Made by a program: the position numbers and the translations under genes
The notes under the pieces: model-generated
What the model saw: the letters and a program-made list of their open reading frames with translations, nothing else
The model's database searches: none
What the model was told of the DNA's origin: nothing
Shown here: piece by piece, positions 20,257-31,301 of the stretch
How positions within the stretch are numbered: position 1 is the stretch's first letter
How the letters are laid out: every line of letters starts with the position of its first letter
Assembly: GCA_965240325.2 (NCBI GenBank)
Contig: OZ251245.1
Coordinates: 1,178,001 to 1,242,000, forward strand
Direction: 5' to 3'
DNA length: 64,000 nucleotides
From: Rebecca billardiae RCC1528
Lineage: Eukaryota; Haptophyta

Positions 20257-21380
20257 AGTGCTCAGGCCTCCTCCGAGAAGTTCGGCGCGTCGGGCTCGAT
20301 CGTCATGCCGGCTGTCATGCCGCGCGCGCTAAATATTATCGTCGTCGATCGATTTAATAATCTAAACGGGCGCCGTCGCCATTGCAAACTTATTCAAAAC
20401 TTAAACTACGTCCGTACCGTCGGCTAGTACCGCTCAGATACTGCTCCAGCAGTCAGACTGTCAGTCCGACGGTCACTCCGGGACCGCCGGACTCAGACTC
20501 AGTGCGTGACTTGTACTCTCCGGACCGGCACGGATGACCGCACGGTCCGACAGACGAGTCGGATCGACGGCCGACAGGAGAGCCAGACTGAGACACGCGT
20601 CAGTTCGATAACGTGAGACAGTCATAGCACCGTACTCCGTAGTAGCCGACGAGGGCTCGGACAGTCGGACTCGACGTGTCAGTCCGTCAGACCGTCCGCC
20701 GTACGCGTCAGTGACGAGACAGCGGCGCCAGTCGGTCGCCAGTCGACTGTCGAGTGCGGCACCGGGGCGGGAGCCGGAGCCGCTGTCCGAGTGGCACGCG
20801 GGTCCGAGCAGTTACACCGTGACGCCCGGCCTAAGTCGGTCCGCGCAAGACAGAAGTCGTGAGAAGACGCCGGCGGATCTGATCTGACTTACTGAGACTG
20901 AGCAGATGGCATCATATTCATATATAGCAGCATGCTGATCATATAAGTATATAGATGATAGCATCAGCCGTACCGCAGCAGTAAGGCTGATGTAGGCCGC
21001 CTGCGCGGCCCTGAGCGGGAGCCTGATGCCAGCTGACTCCTGTCTGAGGCGCGCCCGGCGCTGCCGCGCCCGGCACCCGGCTCCGGCGCGGCCGGTGCAG
21101 GTCAGCCGTCACTCGTCAGGGTGTCAGCGGTCAGGACCGCGTCCGGCGTCCAAAATCTACGAGTCTGTCCGCGGTCTCGGCGCCCGGGTCCGGACCTTGA
21201 AGTCGCTCAGCTGCGTCCGATGCCGCCATCCACAGAGGTATACAAAGTCCGTCTCCACGATCGTCAGAGTCACGCCGCCTCCTGACTAAGGCCGCCGGGC
21301 GCGCGCGCGTCGCGCCCCGGCCGTGAGGTGATCGTGAAGAACTGCGCGCGCGTACGGCGCGCGCGCGTGCCGCGAGGGCT
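20257..21380. other. Gene-free stretch rich in short degenerate motifs
   Basis: No gene seen. From about 20400 to 20880 short words such as CAGTCGG, GTCCGAC and GACTC recur irregularly on both strands, consistent with old simple-sequence or satellite decay. A TATA-rich patch lies at 20910-20960. Confidence 0.5.
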
Positions 21381-22340
21381 GAATTGGAATGGAACCCTGC
21401 CGTGCCAGGATATGCCCATCGCCCTCTGTCCTCGGGCGTCGCCCGTCCCAATGAATACTGGTACGCAGTGGACACCTCCACCTGCAGGCGTACAAGCGAA
21501 CGGCGGCGGGCGACGAGGGGCACTGTGATGTGCGTGCTGCATCCAGGCAGCGCGCCGGACGCGTACCTGAGCTTCCTGAGAAGCTGGGCCTTGCATCGGG
21601 CTGTGCTGTTCTCGGCGGACGCGCGTCGTGTGAGCTTCACCATAGCCAGCCCACCCTGGGTGTCGACGACCTTGTAAACATCGCCATGCGTGCTCGTCAT
21701 CGTACCGCATAACGGTTCAGCCTCTCCGTAAGCCGCAGATGGGACATCCATCTGCTCGACTCCTCGCTGGGGAGCCTCGGGTCGCGCGCCGAATTCACCG
21801 ACTTGCGCGACCTCAGCAGCCGGCCGAGCGGCGCCCAGCCGCGCATGCTTGCCCCCTCAGCACGGCGCGGCGCGGCGTGCACTCGGGCCAACGGGTGCCG
21901 CACGACATTTAGATAAAGAGCTTCTGCTCCTGCACTCGCAGGTTCCATAGCACGAGCGCGCCCAAGGCGAAGAGGAAGGCGTCGACGGGTGCGGGCAGCG
22001 CGTGTTCGTCGTGCTCCCCCGAGGAGCGCGCCGAGGGCAACGCCACGTGCGCGGCGCCGGCGACGCCGGGCAGCGTGCTCATGGTGTCGTTGAGGAATTC
22101 CGAGATTCCTCTCCCAGACGCGGCGGCGGCGGTGAGGCCGCGCCGCCCTGCTTGGAAGGAGCTCCGACTCCCAAGAGGGCCTTCGGCTGCAAAGCTGATT
22201 CTCTTCCGATCTCCTAGCCGATCTTCGTTTAGTCTATTGGTCCGACGAAGCACAGAAAATGTTTTTTTGGGGGCCTCGGCGTGCCGATCTCGCACGTTAG
22301 TTTGGCAAGCGGTACAGAAACGCTGCGACGCCGACGCCAA
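21381..22340. pseudogene. Decayed dispersed coding repeat, copy 2 (inverted relative to copy 1)
   Basis: This is the reverse-complement counterpart of 8985-9850, and it also shares PNEYWYAVDTS near 21448-21480 with copy 3. Plus-strand peptides include LHPGSAPDAYLSFLR and SFTIASPPWVSTTL. Minus-strand peptides include RRTNRLNEDR, RFCTACQTNVRDRHAE and ALGALVLWNLRVQEQKLF. Both directions show conserved-looking peptides, so the original coding strand is not settled. Stops interrupt every frame. Confidence 0.5.
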
Positions 22341-22868
22341 CTGCTGGCCGAAGGTGGGCACGCCGCCTGGCATGTCGATGCCGAGGCGGCTGCGTGTGTT
22401 CCTACTCAGTGGGATTTACGTGTCCTCATGCCTTGGCGAGCGGCAGCAGATGCGGTGGGCATGCCGCTCGCCGTCGACGAGACGCGGTGCGTGAGTCAAT
22501 CAGAAAGAACAACCCGGACAGACTGTTTGTCCGGGAGCAGCGCCCTTTGAGGCGATGGTCCGATGGTAGATAGAGGGCGATGTGGCTGATGAGCGGCGCT
22601 GGCGCCCGGCGTTCTTGTCGTCCTCTTAGACAATCAGTTATTATTGTACCAATAACCCCACATATATTAACGACGTGGTATGCAACGCAGGCAGGCGTCA
22701 GAGTCATATATATGACCGCGTTCCGCGGTCCTTCCGTAGAACCAACGTAGTTAGGGGCCCGCTACCAGGTCGTTCCCCCTGCACTGGGAATCCGCGGTTT
22801 CGCACTATTCAGAGCGCGAGGCCGCGGCATAGCAACGCAGATTTTCAGGTGCACCCTCCGTCGGCATA
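22341..22868. other. Gene-free, mixed composition
   Basis: No gene seen. The stretch near 22625-22700 is AT-rich (TTATTGTACCAATAACCCCA) and the remainder is of ordinary composition. Confidence 0.5.
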
Positions 22869-24341
22869 TTATGCTGTCCGTCCAACGCGCGGCCGTAGCG
22901 GCAGCAGCAGCGCGGAGCGCCGTCGAGCACGCGCGGCAAACGAATAATGGAATATTATGCAGCGCGGGCGAGTCGACGGTCTGGAAAATGCGCGATCACG
23001 CCACAGCAGGCTGGCAGAGCCCGCCCCGAGCTGCAGCATGCGCCGTAGGTGCTGCCCCAAGCTCTCGACTGCCCGTAAGCGGCGGCATGTGCGGCGGCGC
23101 CGGCGGCGGCCATGCTGCCCCGCCGTTGCGCGCCGCGGGGCGCTGCCAGCACCTCCGTGGTGAAGCGCACAGCGCTCGAGCCCACAGGGGCTGGCGACCG
23201 TCAAACCGACACCCCATGAATGACACGGGCCGGGGCTGCGTGTGCCAGCTGCACGCACCCCCTGGGCCCACCTGGCCCGCTCGAGCAGCTCGCGCCTTGG
23301 GTGCGCACAGCGGCTCGAGTATACTGGTATGGGACGCCTGCTGCGGTGCCGCCTCGGAGCGAGCACGTGCGGCCGAGGGTCACGCAGCACGGGCGACTCG
23401 ACGGCGGCGAGCAGGCGCGACGGCCTCGCCGCGCCGCGGTAGAGCCTGCCCGGGCTGCAGCACGCCGTAGGAGCAGCCCAGCGCCCTCCTCCGCCCTCCA
23501 GCTTCGGCGCGCGCAGCAGGCCCGGCGGCGGACATGCTGGCGTGCCCAAGCAAGCAGGCAGATGGGCGCTGCCGGCCGCGCCGTCGGTCGCAAAGCGCGC
23601 AGAACTCGAGCTCGGGGGGGCGGACGGCCGCCAAACTGGCGCCGCAGGACGTGGCACTGCGTGCGCCAGCTGCGCGCACCCGCTGCGCCCGCGTAGCCCG
23701 TGCGAGCGCCGCGCCTCGAGCACACGCCGCAGCAGCTCGACACAGCCACTGCAGCGCGCACGCACGGCCTGCACGGAGTGCACGCCGTGGCCCGTCGGCA
23801 TCTTGGAAGCCGCCGAGAGAGAGCGTGTGCTTTCCCCGCACGACGGCGGTTGAGCTGCCGCGATGTATACGAGCGTGCTGCCGCGCCGGCCGCCGCTGCC
23901 CGGCCGCTGCGCCGGCTTCCACTCCGCGCCCGCTGCGCGTCCGCAGCTGGCAGCTGCGCCCGCCGTCAGCCGGCCCGGTGGCCAGCTGCCGCGCTCGCTG
24001 GGCGACCACTCGATGATGCGCGCAGCGTAAAGTGCGCGCTGGGGCACCTCCTCGTCGCGTGCAATTTCGAGGTAGTCCTGCATCTGCTCCTGCATCAGCC
24101 CCCGTCCCACCCTGCGCGCGGGCGCGGACGGCCGGAGTCGCACGCACGCGGTCCGATCGACGATCGATCGAGGCGCGGGCCGCGGCGGGACGGGCGTCGA
24201 CGCGCAGGTAGTAGGTAGGTATGGTGCCGGCGCTTCCCGCAGGCGTTGCGCGCTTGGGGCGAGTGGGGCGCGTGGGCGAGACCAGCGGCCAGCCAGCCCA
24301 CGCCACCGGCGCGAGGGCACCGGCGCGGCGCGCACACACAC
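22869..24341 (-). CDS. Doubtful long frame; only its first part looks coding
   Basis: A minus-strand frame is open across 1473 bp. Only the part around 24100-23930 (MQEQMQDYLEIARDEEVPQR, then ALYAARIIEWSPSERGSW) looks like natural protein. The rest is Arg/Ala/Pro-rich and contains a degenerate direct duplication of about 424 bp (units near 23029 and 23453). That length is not a multiple of three, which argues against coding. It could be a 5' exon followed by non-coding sequence, or a remnant. No family recognised. Confidence 0.2.
   Translation of the reverse strand: MCVRAAPVPSRRWRGLAGRWSRPRAPLAPSAQRLREAPAPYLPTTCASTPVPPRPAPRSIVDRTACVRLRPSAPARRVGRGLMQEQMQDYLEIARDEEVPQRALYAARIIEWSPSERGSWPPGRLTAGAAASCGRAAGAEWKPAQRPGSGGRRGSTLVYIAAAQPPSCGESTRSLSAASKMPTGHGVHSVQAVRARCSGCVELLRRVLEARRSHGLRGRSGCAQLAHAVPRPAAPVWRPSAPPSSSSARFATDGAAGSAHLPACLGTPACPPPGLLRAPKLEGGGGRWAAPTACCSPGRLYRGAARPSRLLAAVESPVLRDPRPHVLAPRRHRSRRPIPVYSSRCAHPRRELLERARWAQGVRAAGTRSPGPCHSWGVGLTVASPCGLERCALHHGGAGSAPRRATAGQHGRRRRRRTCRRLRAVESLGQHLRRMLQLGAGSASLLWRDRAFSRPSTRPRCIIFHYSFAARARRRSALLLPLRPRVGRTA
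23029..23880. repeat. Degenerate tandem duplication, about 424 bp
   Basis: Matching blocks occur 424 bp apart: CTGCAGCATGCGCCGTAGGT at 23032 against CTGCAGCACGCCGTAGGAGC at 23456, and TGCGTGTGCCAGCTGCACGC at 23235 against TGCGTGCGCCAGCTGCGCGC at 23659. Divergence is high, so the duplication is old. Confidence 0.6.
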
Positions 24342-24604
24342 TTATTTGGGCCGCGGACCTGGTCGCGGGGCCGCCGCGCGGCTGCGTGACCGGCAGCTGT
24401 GAGTGAGCTGATCGAGTGAGCAAGCCGAATGCGCGTCCGGAGGTACCTGCAGGCGCGCTCGGGGAGGGCCGAGGGCGATAGGTCGAGACCAGCGGCCGGC
24501 CGGCACCCGTCGCGCACGCACTCGGTGCGCGCCTTTGAAGGCGGCATCCTCGCTCGGGCCGATGAGTCGTCGCGCCGCTCGCGAGCACGAGACAGCTGAC
24601 AGGC

Positions 24605-24880
24605 GGGTAACTTGGTTGTGACAAGCGCTATTCAATTATCAAGGCGGTTCATCCATCGAGGCAAGCGGGTAACTGGCTTTAAATAGCGCTATTCAAAAGA
24701 ATCTCTTCAATATGATGAGGAGGTTCATCCAACGAGACAGGTGGGTTTCAACTTGGTTTAAAAGCGCTATTCAAAAGAATCTCTTTCAATACCATGAGGC
24801 GGTTCATCCATCGAGACAGGCGGGTAACTTCTTTTCGCAAGCGCTATTCAAAAGAATCTGGCCTCATAGCTGTTTTCGAC
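24605..24880. repeat. Tandem repeat, about 76-bp period, 3-4 units
   Basis: The block AAGCGCTATTCAA (or AGCGCTATTCAA) recurs near 24623, 24690, 24767 and 24838. The block GGTTCATCCA recurs near 24645, 24722 and 24801. Units also share CGAGACAGGCGGGTAACTT. GC is well below the local average. The array lies in an intergenic stretch. Confidence 0.85.
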
Positions 24881-25556
24881 CCAAAACAATCAAACGTCGC
24901 TCGGCAAACTCGTACTCCAGCATACAAGAAGGACAAAAATACTCACTTGTTTCACCCCCGGGGTATCTGATCCCACGTCCGTCCATCGACTTATGCGGAA
25001 TGGCGTGGGCGCGCTTATTTCGTCAAGCGCGTAGTTGCTAATGCAGAGCCCTATGGGCCAACGTACCCCTCGAAAAATCGAAAACTCACCCTCCAACAGC
25101 CGCCCTCAAAATCGTCCCCCATCCCCTTTTCTTTGATCAAAAGATCTTTTTGACAACGTAGTGAGGGCCCCCGGCGGGGCTCCACGCTACGCGCTCCGCC
25201 CTGCACCGCGGGCCATGATAATGATTAACATTATACATCAGTCATCACCGAGTCGGATCACGGCGCTGGACAGTCCTGTCTGTGACTCAGTGGACAGTTA
25301 GGCGATCCTGTGGTCCGCGCGGGCTGGATATCCGGATGACGATGATGACAGCAGCATGCGCGAGTAGCCAGTAGGATTGCCCGCTTGGCAGTAGTGCGAC
25401 ACGAGTCACGACCGCGCTGCGTCCGCACTGCTCTGCCGCGCCGCTGGCAGCGTGCGCGGCTGCCGCCAATACTGGTGAGACGACGGTGTGCTGACAATGG
25501 CGGGAGTGCGCGCGTCACTCGCGGCTCTAGCCGCGCGCGAGAGTCGACTCAGCCGC
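24881..25556. other. Intergenic, 3' side of the Sec23/24-like gene
   Basis: No gene seen. 24881-25140 is of low GC relative to the window; 25140-25556 is mixed. Confidence 0.5.
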
Positions 25557-28500
25557 TCAGCGCGCGCTGGCGCCCAGCTCGGTCTCCACCTCGTGCAGGA
25601 TGTGCTCCACAAACTGCGAGTACCCGGACGCGCCCTCGGCCCCGCCCCCGCCGGGCGTGCTGTACCCGGGCAGCTCGTCCTCGAGCAGCTGCGCGAAAAA
25701 GTGCTTGCTCGCCTCGGCGGAGTCGCCCTCGCAGTACACCTCCCGCGGGCTGAGCAGCCGCTCCGCCTTGCGCCGCTCCACCTCCTGCCGCACGGCTGAG
25801 TCGAGGGGCGGCGGCCAGCGCAGCGGGGCGCCGTCCGGCCCGCGCTCGGCGGCGGCGCCGCCCTCCGCGCCCGGCGGCTGCTGCGCCGGCTGCGCCGTCG
25901 GCGGCTGCGCCGGCGGCGGCTGCGGCTGCTGCGGCGGCGGTGCGGCCGCCATCGTCGCCGGCCGCAGCGGCGTGCCGCCTGCCGTGTGCTGCTGCTGCGC
26001 CGCGCCGACGCGGGCGCCCTCGGTCGGCGGCTGCGGCTGCGGCGGCTGCGGCTGCGGCGGCGCGGGCGGCGGGCCGGGCGGCGGCGGGCCGGCCGGGCCG
26101 CGCGCCTCGCCGCCGCCGTACGCCGCCCCCGCCCCCGCGCCCTCGGGCGGGGCCAACCGCCTGTAGACCACAATGGCCGTGTAACAGTCGAGAAGAAACA
26201 CCGGCGCGGCGCAGCGCGCGACCACGCGCGTGCTCAGCCGCAGGTCGTGCGCGTGCTCGCGCTCGCAGTCCGCCTCGTACGCGAGGAGCGACGGGTACGC
26301 CACGAGCTCGAGCGCGTACGGCGGCAGCGTGCGCACCAGCGCGCGCAACGCGACGCGCGCGTCCGCGCCGGCGCCGGCGCCGCGCGCGCCGCCCTGCCGC
26401 TGCAGCGGCGTGCCTGCGGCCAGCAGGTGTGTTCGCAGCAGCCCGTAGCACAGCCGCAGCATCGGCTTGAGCGCGGGGGTGAGCGTCTCCACGTCCGGCG
26501 CCCGCTGGAGGCGCGCGTGCCGCGTGCGCGCGCGGGGGGGGCGGCAGGCGCGGGGCAGGCGCAAGCGACGGGGGCGGGGCGGCGCGCGGCGGTGCGCGGG
26601 CGGTGCGCGCGAGGGCACGGCGGCGGGGCGTGAGCGGCGTGCGTGCTGAGGCGTGCGCGCGCACGGCCGCGCCACGCCACGCCGCGCCACGGCGACGCAC
26701 GCCCACGGCAGAGCGGCACGCGCACGCAGCGCGGCGCGCGCGCGCGGGTGTGCGCCTCGCCGCGCCGCTCGCCGCGCGCCACCGCCGCGCCGCGCGCCAC
26801 GCCGCGCCGCGCCATCGCGCGCGCTCAGCGCACCGCGTCCCGCAGGCGCCCGCGCACGGCGGGGTAGGCGCGCGCGTAGCAGCAGAGCGCGTGGATCAGC
26901 CAGTCCTGCAGCAGCAGCCGCGCCTCGGCCCAGCCCTCGGTCGAGGCGACGTCGAGCAGCTGCGCCGCGCACACCGCGCACACCGCGCGCCGCGTCAGCC
27001 GCACGCGCGCGCGCGGCGCGGCGCGCGCGCGGCGCGCCCACCACCGCTCAAAGGTGCGGCGCGGCATCGGCGCGGCGCGTGTGTGTGTGCCCCACCTGGT
27101 GCGTGAGCATCGTGAGCACGGTGGGCGCCTGCACCGCGTCGAAGACGCCCTTCGCCACGCGCGCCACGTGCCACCGCGTCGTGAGCACCTGCACGCGCCG
27201 CACCACGCGCCGGCCGCGCCGCTCGGCGCCGTGGCGCGCGCGCGCCGCGCCGCTCGCGCCGCGCGCCGCGCGCCGCGCCGCGCGCGCGGCCGCGCGATCG
27301 TCCTCGTCCTCGGCGCCGTCGTCCTCGGCGCCGTCGTCGGCCCAGCCGAGCGCGCGCGCGGCGCGTCCGCGCGGGCGCAGCGAGCCGTCCTCCTCCTCCT
27401 CCTCCTCGCCCTCCTCCTCCTCGCCCTCCTCCTCCTCCTCCTCCTCCGCGCCCGTGCGCAGAGTCGTGTAGGCAAACGCCAGCTGCACGGTCGGCAGAAC
27501 GTCCGTGTCAGCAAACCCGGCGGGGGAGGCGAAGGCGAACTCGAAGGCGACGGAGGTGAGCGGCGTGCACCCGCCCATGTGGTACAGCCCCTCGTACGTC
27601 GGGTCCGCCGAGAGCGCGCCGTGCACCTTCGACACGCGGAACTCGGGCGAGGTGCGCACGCGCACGGAGCACGAGGCGGCGCGCGGCGCGGCGCACTGCC
27701 GATAGACGTCGGAGGGCAGCGAACAGCCGTCCACCCAGCGCGCGGGCTCGTCGGCGTCGGCGTGGGGCTGGGGGTGCGCGGAGGCGGCGGGCGGCGCGTC
27801 GGCGGCGTAGCAGTACAGCGCGCCGCCCGTCGCGCCCGCCAGCGGCTCGAGCGCGCGCAGGCACACGGGCGCGTCGGAGGCGGCGAAGACATCAATCCCG
27901 ATGCCGAGGGTGGCCGCGTCTGCGCCCAGCGCGCTGTAGAAGCCGCGCGCGCCGCCGCCGCCCTCCGCGCCGCCGGCGGCGGCATCGTCGTCGTCGGCGT
28001 CGGCGTCGTCGGCGTCGAGGTCGCCCCCGTTCGCCAACCTCCCCGCGCCCTGCGCCGCCGCCGTCGGCGGGCTGCACGCGCCCGCGCCGTACGCCGGCCT
28101 TGAGCCGACAAAGACGAGCACGCGCGCGCTGCCGAGCGGGGCGGAGTCGGCAAGCCACTCGACGATGGCGGCGAGGCCGCCGCCGATGCCGTTCTGCGCG
28201 GGGGAGGCGCGGCCGGTGGGGTCGAGCGGCGCGAGCGCGTCGATCGCCGCGCCCACCAGCTCGAGGCAGCCGCCGCCGCCGCCGCCGCCGCCGTCAAGCG
28301 GCGCGAGCGCGGACGGCAGCGGCACCGCCTCTGCCAGGCGGACGGCGGTGGCGCCGCCGTCGCGCCGCAGCGGCAGCCGCTTCACGTGCGGCCGCGGCGC
28401 GCGGAGGAGGCAGACGCCGAGCGAGGTGGCGCACGAGACGAGGCCGAAGAGCGCGCACTCGGGCAGCCCCTTCAGCGCCGCGTGCAGCGCCATCCGCGCC

Positions 28501-29063
28501 ATCTCGACGAAGTCGGAGCCTGCGCTCACGTCCACGAGGGCGACGCAGACCGGCCGCGCGGCCAGCGAGGCGGCGCCGGCCGGCTCGTCGGCGTGGGCGT
28601 GGGCGTGGGCGTCCGCGCCCGCCCACGCGCCCGCCGCCCCCCGCCCCGCGTGCCCGCCGCCATGCTCACCGCCGCCATGCTCACCGCCGCCATGCTGAGC
28701 GCCGCCATGCTGAGCGCCGCCAAACTCGTCGCTCTCGACGTCCACGTCGATCTGGTACGCGGCTGCGGCGAGCTCGGGCATGCCGCGGCGGGCGGCGGGG
28801 AGGACGTACCGCGGGGGGAGGTCGTTCGTCCCGCCGCACAGCGCGCAGATCCACGAGCGCCGGAGGAAGTGGCAGTACGCGTTGATGTACGCGTAGCACG
28901 ACGCGCAGCGCGCGAGGCTCGAGGCGGGCGCGAGCCGCGCGCGATCGAACGCGCCGGCCTCGCCGTGGGCGAAGGGCGCGACGACGCAGCCCCACGGCAC
29001 GCCGCACTCGTTCTTCAGCGCCGCGGTCTGCGGGAACGCCACCACCGTCGGCTTCAGCGCCAT
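25557..29063 (-). CDS. Sec23/Sec24-family COPII coat-like protein
   Basis: Three exons (29063-27096, 26959-26834, 26504-25557), all phase 0 with GTGGGG and GTGCGC donors, give about 1013 residues. The N-terminus has VPWGCVVAPFA and a zinc ribbon with Cys 53, 56, 73 and 76 (CASC, CALC) followed by GGTNDLPPRY. A trunk (vWA-like) domain opens with PVCVALVDVSAGSDFVEMA. Beta-sandwich sequence includes SCSVRVRTSPEFRVSKVHGA and LYHMGGCTPLTSVAFEF. A helical region spans the exon joins, and a gelsolin-like end has FLLDCYTAIVVYRR and QFVEHILHEVETEL. The zinc ribbon and end are closer to Sec23 than Sec24. The expected role is COPII vesicle coat formation at the ER. Oddities: a poly-Glu/Asp insert near residue 560-620 and a 90-residue Pro/Gln insert after the gelsolin core. 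Confidence 0.8.
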
Positions 29064-29669
29064 CGCCGCCCCGCGAGGGCGCCGCGCCGAAGTGAGCGAA
29101 AGCGCCGCTGTGCTCAGGCAGCGCAGAGGTCCAGCGCACAGTGCGCACTGCGCCACGCGCTGGCTTCGATCAGTGCGGCGCGCGCGAAGCGCGCTGAACA
29201 AATGCTGACGCCGCCATCGTCACCAGTAGTTTACTAGTTTCCGGGGCCCATGGCGGCCGGCGCGCCGTCGGCATGCCTGCGTGCACACAGCCCCGACGCA
29301 CGTGTAAGCTGCTGACTGCATGATCAGCACGCGGATGACTATGACCATACGTTGCCTCTCAGCGCTGCACTGAGCCGCGTTGCATCCGCTGCGACGCTCG
29401 TGCTCTCGACGTGGCCCTGGCGAGGGCCGGCGCCGCTACCACCACGAGTGCGCGCGATGGTGCGGCGCCGATCACCCGATGAGCCGCAGTCGGACAGCGT
29501 CAAGCAAACGCGCAGGCGGGCAGCGGGCAGCTAGGCGAGTGCACACGGCGGACGGCTCCCCGGACGAGGGCGCCACGCGCGGAGCACGCACACCCGCCGC
29601 GCACAGACGCACGAGGCCGCGCGCGGGCGGCACGCGCTCGGCGGGAGCGCTGCGCGCCGCCGCCGGCCG
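29064..29669. other. Region between two minus-strand genes
   Basis: This 606-bp stretch contains the 5' leader and likely promoter of the Sec23/24-like gene and the 3' flank of the bromodomain gene. A short AT-richer patch (29195-29245) lies about 140-180 bp upstream of the Sec23/24-like ATG. No gene seen. Confidence 0.5.
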
Positions 29670-31142
29670 TCAGCGCCTCGAGCGCGCGCGCGCGCCGCCC
29701 TCGCCGCCCTGCGCCGGCGTCGACGCGCCGCGCTTGCGCGAGCCGGCCGCCGACTGCGCGCCGCCGCCCTCCTGCTTCACGACAGCGCCGCCGCCGCCCT
29801 CGTCACCGCCGGCCGCGCCCTCGTCGCCGCCGCGCTCGTCGTCAGCGCCGCCGCCCGCGTCCGAGCCCGCGGGCTGCGAGGAGCGCAGCCTTGAGGCGGT
29901 GAGGTTGCCCGCGGCCACGCCGGAGCCGCGCAGCAGCTCCGAGGCCTCTGGGGAGAGGTGGCCTGCGGGCGCGCCGAGCGGGGTGGGCGGCGCGGCGCGC
30001 GGCGCGCGGGCGGGCTCAGCGGGCGCGCGGGCTGTGTGCGCGCCCCGCGCCCCACGCCCCACGTGTTCGTCTTCCCGCCCTCTCGCTCGCCCCGATCGCC
30101 CTCCCCGCCTCTCTGCCGCGCGCGCAGACGGCAGCCCACGCGCACGCACCCGAGTTGGCGCTGTCCGTGCGCATCTTTGCAAACTCGGCGCGCGCGTGCT
30201 CCTGCAGCGACTGCGCCATCTTGTAGTAGTCGGAGCCGACCCCGTTGTACAGCATCGCGTTGGAGAAGACGAGGTCGAGGTCCACCTGCAGCGCGTCGGC
30301 GGTGACGACGATACCCGCGTCGATCCGCTTCCGGATGGTCGAGAAGTCCTGCGGTGCGATGGCATCGGTGCGATGGCGGCAAAGGCGGGGCGGGCGGCCG
30401 GGATGGGCGGGGCGGGCCGGAGTGCAGCGTGCGCGCCATTCGGTGCACAGGCGCGGACGCGCACACAGGCACACAGGCGTGCGCATACCGCCGGTTCCGC
30501 AGGGGCACACACCACACAGGCGCGCACAGGCGCACACACTCACAGCGCGCACGCGCGCGCACGCGCGCGGCGCACCATCGGCTGCTTCACAATCTGCCGG
30601 TAGTCCGGCGCCTCCTTGTCGGTGACGGGGCGCTTGAACGGGTAGGCCCACTTGTGCTTAGAGATCACGTTGAGCGTCTTCACCAGCTGCGCCATCGTCG
30701 CCTTGCTCGGCGGCGCGCCCGCCGCGGCGCGCGCGCTCGCATCGGCCGCCCAGCGCGCGTGGATTGGGTGCGCGGGCGGCAGCAGCGCGAGCAGCGCCTG
30801 CGCGTCGAGCTTGCCCGAGTCGATGGCCTCGATGTCGCGCTCGAGTCGTTCCGCGTGCTTCTCCAGCTTCGACGCCTCCGCCTTGAGCTCGGCCGCGCGC
30901 TCGGCGCGCAGCCGCTCGACGTGGGCCGCGAGGTCGCCGCCGCCGAGCGCCGCAAACGCCGAGCGGCACGCGTCGGCGGGGCGGGGCGTGGTGCCGCCGA
31001 GCTGCGCGGCGGCCTTCTCGACGGCGGCGGAGACAGCCTCCCAGTCCGACTCGCCGTGCCGCTGCACCGCGAGCGCGACCAGCAGGCTGTCCAGCGCCGC
31101 CGAGGGCGGCGTCGGCTCCTCCTTGGCGTCGGTCGCCACCAT
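29670..31142 (-). CDS. Bromodomain protein, BRD8-like layout
   Basis: Three exons (31142-30576, 30348-30150, 29962-29670) give about 352 residues. Intron 1 (30575-30349) is phase 0 and intron 2 (30149-29963) is phase 1. The N-terminus (LLVALAVQRHGESDWEAVSA) resembles the SANT/Myb-like start of BRD8-type proteins, followed by a coiled-coil helix. The bromodomain spans about residues 148-246. It has KWAYPFKRPV in place of the WPF shelf, APDYRQIVKQPMDFSTI split across the first intron, and NAMLYN with the acetyl-lysine-binding Asn. The tail is Gly/Glu/Asp-rich with a basic end (RARSRR) suggesting nuclear location. BRD8-type proteins sit in NuA4/TIP60-type acetyltransferase complexes; that assignment is inferred from layout, while the bromodomain is clear. 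Confidence 0.82.
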
Positions 31143-31301
31143 CGTGGGGAGCCGACCGGTGCGAACACAAAGAACTACCGGAAACTCTCGTAGTCCGCCG
31201 CGGAAATGGCAGCCGGAGGAGATCCAGCCCGACGACTCTTTTTTCAGGCCCCGAATTGTGCGGCCGAGTTATTTGAACCGGCGTCCGTTAGAGAAAAAGC
31301 C

